From positions 1 to 64,000 of the forward strand of contig DATMAT010000033.1 of the NCBI GenBank assembly GCA_035559815.1: 64,000 bases of DNA, written 5' to 3'. This stretch comes from Thermodesulfobacteriota bacterium (GTDB taxonomy: Bacteria; Desulfobacterota_D; UBA1144; Nemesobacterales; CSP1-2). The position numbers and the translations under genes are program-made. Below are positions 63,713 to 64,000 of this stretch, piece after piece. Below the pieces are notes generated by a model. It saw only the letters and a program-made list of their open reading frames with translations. It did not search any database and had not been told where the DNA came from. Positions within the stretch are counted from its first letter, which is position 1, and each line of letters opens with the position of its first letter.

Positions 63713-64000
63713 TCACTCAGCTTGTGCGTTTTCCTTCCCCTTTTTCTCAAAGCCGGTTCTCTCCTTTATCCTGCTTGCCTTCTTGGAGCGGCCTCTTAGG
63801 TAGTAGAGCTTTGCCCTTCTCACCTTTCCCTGTCTCTTGACCTCTATCATCTGGATCAAGGGAGAATGTAGGGGGAATATCCTTTCTACCCCCACCCCAT
63901 ACGAGACCTTCCTGACGATAAAGGTTTCTCTTACCCCGCCGCCCTTTTTCGCTATCACTACACCCTCGAAAACCTGAATCCTTTCCCGGTCCCCTTCCTT
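63713..64000 (-). CDS. rplS: Ribosomal protein L19 (5' end outside window)
   Basis: 95 residues are visible on the minus strand, open to the window edge. [20 protein letters not shown], then [14 protein letters not shown] and [11 protein letters not shown] are diagnostic of bL19. The start lies beyond base 64000. The tail after about residue 80 of the visible part ([20 protein letters not shown]) is typical of the variable C-terminus. Confidence 0.96.
   Translation of the reverse strand, partial: KEGDRERIQVFEGVVIAKKGGGVRETFIVRKVSYGVGVERIFPLHSPLIQMIEVKRQGKVRRAKLYYLRGRSKKASRIKERTGFEKKGKENAQAE

Noticed and set aside
1-64000. CRISPR array, insertion sequence or prophage
   Set aside because: No regularly spaced direct repeats, transposase, integrase or phage structural gene was seen anywhere in the window.

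Overview
The window comes from a Gram-negative (diderm) bacterium. Outer-membrane porins with signal peptides, an ExbB/ExbD/TonB set, an MCE/MlaD protein, an LpxL-like acyltransferase and peptidoglycan-recycling enzymes (NagZ, AnmK, MurQ) all point that way. The mix resembles Desulfobacterota-like ('deltaproteobacterial') or candidate-phylum genomes, but the phylum cannot be fixed by reading alone. Intergenic spaces carry several short interspersed repeat families.

Region 1 (1-34.6 kb) is a large cell-surface glycan locus, read entirely on the + strand. It opens with three paralogous GT2 glycosyltransferases and an LpxL-like acyltransferase that lacks the catalytic dyad. From 4.0 to 18.3 kb there is an unusual run of enzymes that make or modify amide bonds: three Mur-ligase-like proteins, two GNAT proteins, two FemAB/CelD-like acyltransferases, a 2OG-oxygenase-like protein, a glutamine-dependent asparagine synthetase homologue, a PaaK/CapK-like adenylate-forming enzyme and an ATP-grasp ligase. 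The three Mur-like proteins share a C-terminal CX4CX5CX2C motif and have no room for the UDP-MurNAc-binding domain. My inference is that this cassette attaches amino-acid or peptide-like groups to a surface glycan, or builds a small amide-linked molecule. From 18.3 to 34.6 kb come GT2, GT4, GT62/Anp1-like and GT39-like glycosyltransferases, a sulfotransferase and a Wzm/Wzt ABC exporter. Mixed among them are decayed genes: a broken Stealth phosphotransferase, sulfotransferase remnants, and a degraded partial copy of the sulfotransferase-GT2-ABC permease block.

Region 2 (34.7-43.2 kb) lies on the - strand. It holds a zinc alcohol dehydrogenase-like enzyme, an isolated nuoI, a PIN-domain toxin with an overlapping partner, and a peptidoglycan-recycling block (murQ, anmK, nagZ) followed by a sodium:solute symporter. 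Two 28-bp palindromes sit in the spacers on either side of anmK.

Region 3 (43.3-54.7 kb) holds tRNA-Gly(CCC), a solo MlaD-like gene, purH, a DsbA/FrnE-like protein, an outer-membrane protein, and a phosphate-response group: a metallophosphoesterase, an OprO/OprP-like porin and phoB-phoR. Two promoter regions of that group share a CTTAAC-N5-CTTAAY direct repeat, a candidate Pho box.

Region 4 (54.9-64 kb) is a compact + strand run: exbB-exbD-tonB, a histidine phosphatase, argS, two SPOR-domain proteins and a CDP-alcohol phosphatidyltransferase. The 3' part of rplS (L19) lies on the - strand at the right edge. Start sites, pseudogene calls and functions rest on visual motif reading; no database search was run.
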